A stretch of DNA of 64,000 nucleotides from Scleroderma bovista (lineage: Eukaryota; Basidiomycota; Agaricomycetes; Boletales; Sclerodermataceae), in NCBI GenBank assembly GCA_037178675.1, contig JAYMGJ010000089.1, positions 62,001 through 126,000 of the forward strand, given 5' to 3'. The notes under the pieces are model-generated. The model worked only from the letters and a program-made list of their open reading frames with translations. It was not told the origin of the DNA and ran no database searches. Below are positions 61,204 through 64,000 of this stretch, piece after piece. The first letter of the stretch is position 1, and the number at the start of each line of letters is the position of its first letter. The position numbers and the translations under genes were made by a program.

Positions 61204-61494
61204 TCAACAAGCAGCCGCAATCGGTGATGTCCGATTGTTATGTAAGCCGACGTTACTAACGATGACATACCGAGGACATCCAGTTGGTTTGCTTTTGTCC
61301 TTCTTTCCAATTGTCTGATTACAGTGGGAATTCGTACAAAATCCCCACATAATTAGCGATGATGGCGCGACGGTGCCAATTGCGTTGGAACTGATCAGAT
61401 ATCCAACGGGCTGGCGCCGCACAACCTTACAGTACGGACAGTTCCACGCAGACGCATATGGATGAGGGACCTGGTGCCTTGGGGTAGAGTCCAT
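61204..61494 (-). CDS. Hypothetical small Cys-rich protein
   Basis: The frame starting MDSTPRHQVPHPYASAWNC contains CPYC, then 29 residues later CTNSHC, a spacing that would suit a zinc-binding knuckle, followed by a further CP. It is 96 residues as read, divergent from the ALO gene. A donor-like site after NSHC could make the true end different. No known family is recognised; it could be chance. Confidence 0.35.
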   Translation of the reverse strand: MDSTPRHQVPHPYASAWNCPYCKVVRRQPVGYLISSNAIGTVAPSSLIMWGFCTNSHCNQTIGKKDKSKPTGCPRYVIVSNVGLHNNRTSPIAAAC

Positions 61495-61780
61495 TTTGCG
61501 GGTGCAAGGGTCAGATTTCGTGTGCAGGCTCGGATCCCTCCATCCGGGCTGCATCCGATCCCTTCTGCTCAAGTATATCACTACAGCCATCTATTTTAAC
61601 CATACTTTCTTTTCTGACCTCTTGACAGTTGACCGGCCGGTCTTATCCGACATTTGTCGGCGATATCCGAACCATGAACAGAATTTGGACTTGGGTCGAT
61701 CAGCCTGCCCGGTGTCATCGCCGAAAATTTATAAGGCCTCTGTGCAGTGGCCATGGCTGGTCCCCATCTCCGTCCCTCCA

Positions 61781-63623
61781 ATGCCATCCCCGTCGGAAAT
61801 GTCGCAGCTCGACGCTATCACCACAGAGGCCCTCTATGAGGCGCTCCGACCCATTACTGTCCCCTCATCATCCAAAGATGCTCGTTTCATAAACTGGGGG
61901 CACACGTTTGCATGTTCTCCCCTCGCCATCTTTGAGCCGGAGTCAGAGCGCCACTGCCAACTCATCCTCGAGCTGGCACGTCGCGAGGGCAAGGTCGTCC
62001 GTGCCGTTGGCGTTGGACACAGTCCAAGTGACTTGCCTTGCACAAGCGGTTACATGTTACGCACCACCAAGCTTGATCGACTTCTCGAAGTAAGTCTTCC
62101 TGTACCTGCTTATTTTGTTCCGTTCGTCCCTTCTCCCCCCCCCTCCACCTTAGCAATTTCCTCGTTCCGGAATGACTGTCATCCGTCTCTGTTCGCTTCA
62201 CCCCCCCCCATGTCGACACGGCGTTCATCCATTGCATAGGTTAATGTAGATAAGCAATGTATTGTTGTCCAAGCAGGTATCATCTTGGATGCCTTGCACG
62301 CCGAACTTGCCAAGTATGACCTGGCCATGATCAACGTGGGGTCCATCTCGGACCAAACGCTCGGCGGAATTGTTACCACCGCAACGCACGGTACAGGGAT
62401 CAATTATGGCGTTATCTCAACCCACGTCATGGCCCTCACTCTGTTGCTGGCCGATGGATCTCGCGTGTCCTGTTCGCGCACCATCAGACCAGAACTTTTC
62501 ATCGCATCCATCTGCGGGCTCGGAGGCACTGGCCTTATCTTGGACGTGACTCTCCAAGTAGAGCCACTTTTCCGTCTCAGAGAAGCACAAGAGATGTTGC
62601 CATTTCACAACTGCATCCGCAACCTGCATTCGGTCGTGCACGCGTCTCAGCACGTGCGCCTTTGGTGGTTCCCAGCCGCTGATCAAGTCCGGGTCTATTC
62701 GGCTGACCGTTCCGTAGAGGTTAGCACTCGCTCATTCATCTAATTTCCGCGATGAGCTGCTATTGACATGGACACATCTTCCCTCGCTATACCAGCCCTG
62801 CAAGCCAGCCGGAAGTTGGTTTTGGAACTGCTTGGTGGCGTATCATGTCATCCAGTTCTTACTTTTTATCGCAAGATATATTCCTTCGCTGAATCTTTTT
62901 ATCGGCCGATTTGCTGCTTGGCTCGCCTCGGGCCGTGCTATCGCTGTCGATGTGAGCCATCGAATATTCAATGTGGACTGCCGCGTGCGTATTTCCTGTC
63001 CCTATTTGGCCTAGTGGCAGACGAATGTTGACAAGAATGCATCGCTGTGGTCCCCTCTAGTTTCCACAGCATACAACAGAGTGGGCCATCCCATACGAGA
63101 ACACCAGGGCATGTTTGAAAGACCTTCGCGCGTGGTTACAGCAAGAGATCGCAGACCCCTACGGACTGCGACCGCATTTCCCCATAGAAATCCGGTTCTC
63201 CGATTGTGACGATATATGGCTCAGTCCGAGTAACGGGCGGAAAACTTGTTGGATTGGGATCGTTCAATACAAGTAAGGTTTTTTTCTCTGCAATGCATCG
63301 CCTCACCCTTGATCCCGCTGATCCACTCACCGATCACCAGACCCTACGGCTTGGCGGTACCCTACAAGAAGCTTTTTTCGTGTTTTGAGACCATCCTTGC
63401 GCGACATGACGGCCGCCCACACTGGGCAAAAGCCCACGGTCTTCGCCCAGATGACTTCCGCCTACTCTACCCTCGCTTCGATGATTTCGTGCGCGTACTG
63501 GAGGAGGTAGATCCGACGGGGATGTTTAGGAACGAGTATGTGCAACGTCATATCTTTGGGCGACAGGAGAAAGAGTTCGATGGAAGGGTGTACAGGCTGT
63601 TTCAGCCGTCGGTTCGGCAGTGA
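61781..63623 (+). CDS. ALO1: D-arabinono-1,4-lactone oxidase
   Basis: ALO catalyses the last step of D-erythroascorbate synthesis, the fungal ascorbate analogue, at the mitochondrial outer membrane, with covalent FAD. Exons are joined by GT-AG introns after LLE, SVE, DCR and VQYK. Motifs: INWGHTFACSPLAIFEP, VVRAVGVGHSPSDL (His for covalent FAD), IILDALHAELAKY, GSISDQTLGGIVTTATHGTG, GLGGTGLILDVTLQVEP, a hydrophobic segment around VIQFLLFIARYIPSLNLFIG, and near the end GRPHWAKAHGL (the HWAK motif of aldonolactone oxidases) and DPTGMFRNEY. The start at 61781 (MPSPSEMSQ) is the first Met in the conserved frame; a second at MSQ is possible. The gene looks complete and intact. Confidence 0.93.
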
Positions 63624-64000
63624 GTGGCAAAGTTGGAGTGGGCGTATCTGTGGGCATTCCGTTGTGTTTTGAAATTTGCTGTGGGGACGCGGTGTGGGTA
63701 GTGTGGACCGCGTGACGTGTGGCGTGACACATCTCCGCGCTCACACACAGGGCTGGCGGCCACTGGGTCGCTTCTAGAGGCGCACGGAGACGCCCTTGCC
63801 ATCCTGTGCTAGCGTGACGATTGACAATCTGCGCTCCGATCCGAGGGAAGGCAACCTCTACTTCTGCTCGACGGAGAGGCCCCTGACAACGGCGAGTCCA
63901 ATGAGATCACTATCATCATCAGCTGGTTCGATTTTGCGGCTATCTGATTATTTTCTATTCATACAGCAGCCATAATATGTCTTCTGATTTTATACATGCA
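63624..64000. other. Right-edge spacer
   Basis: No gene is recognised downstream of ALO1 before the window ends. Confidence 0.5.

Noticed and set aside
1..64000. CRISPR arrays, operons, bacterial promoters or riboswitches
   Set aside because: The intron-rich genes show a eukaryotic nuclear genome; no regularly spaced repeats were seen.

Overview
The window looks like nuclear DNA of a mushroom-class basidiomycete (Agaricomycetes). Genes are dense on both strands and cut by many introns of about 50-60 nt. The gene content is typical of that class: DUF2235 hydrolases with ARM/HEAT-like tails, a Crinkler-type protein with an atypical kinase end, an HSPA12-like Hsp70, PIF1-type helicases and an alpha-arrestin. 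I cannot name the genus from the sequence. All multi-exon models were joined by eye from GT-AG (sometimes GC-AG) junctions that keep frame and family motifs. No transcript data support them.

Layout. 1-8.5 kb: two tandem, same-strand DUF2235 genes; the left one is cut by the window edge, and the duplication includes their upstream DNA. 8.5-12.6 kb: gene-poor, with remnants of a mobile PIF1-like helicase and a broken wax-synthase gene. 12.6-18.2 kb: acireductone dioxygenase, a complete PIF1 helicase and a secreted glycoside-hydrolase-like protein. 18.2-25.5 kb: mostly empty, but holding an unusual fusion of an arsenite-methyltransferase-like domain to a rhodanese (Acr2/Cdc25-like) domain, and a pair of inverted exon-like repeats. 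25.5-37 kb: a class I methyltransferase, a PY-motif alpha-arrestin and an intron-rich GH38 alpha-mannosidase. 37-43 kb: two tandem class 3 aldehyde dehydrogenases. 43-48.8 kb: a Crinkler-like gene, a partial copy of its kinase end and a broken saccharopine-dehydrogenase-like gene. 48.9-64 kb: a housekeeping block of Kelch protein, METTL14 (divergent from NOC2), Hsp70-like protein and D-arabinono-1,4-lactone oxidase, with two decayed genes between.

The genes do not form one pathway. Functional links are local. Acireductone dioxygenase acts in methionine salvage. METTL14 and NOC2 share a 71-bp divergent promoter and both act on RNA or ribosomes. The arrestin and vacuolar mannosidase are both tied to membrane-protein turnover and vacuolar degradation. 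The best candidates for new biology are the methyltransferase-rhodanese fusion that lacks the usual arsenic-binding cysteines, a predicted 2-nt exon in the mannosidase gene, repeated GC-AG introns, and the Crinkler-like protein with three header domains whose two C-terminal catalytic centres both look altered.
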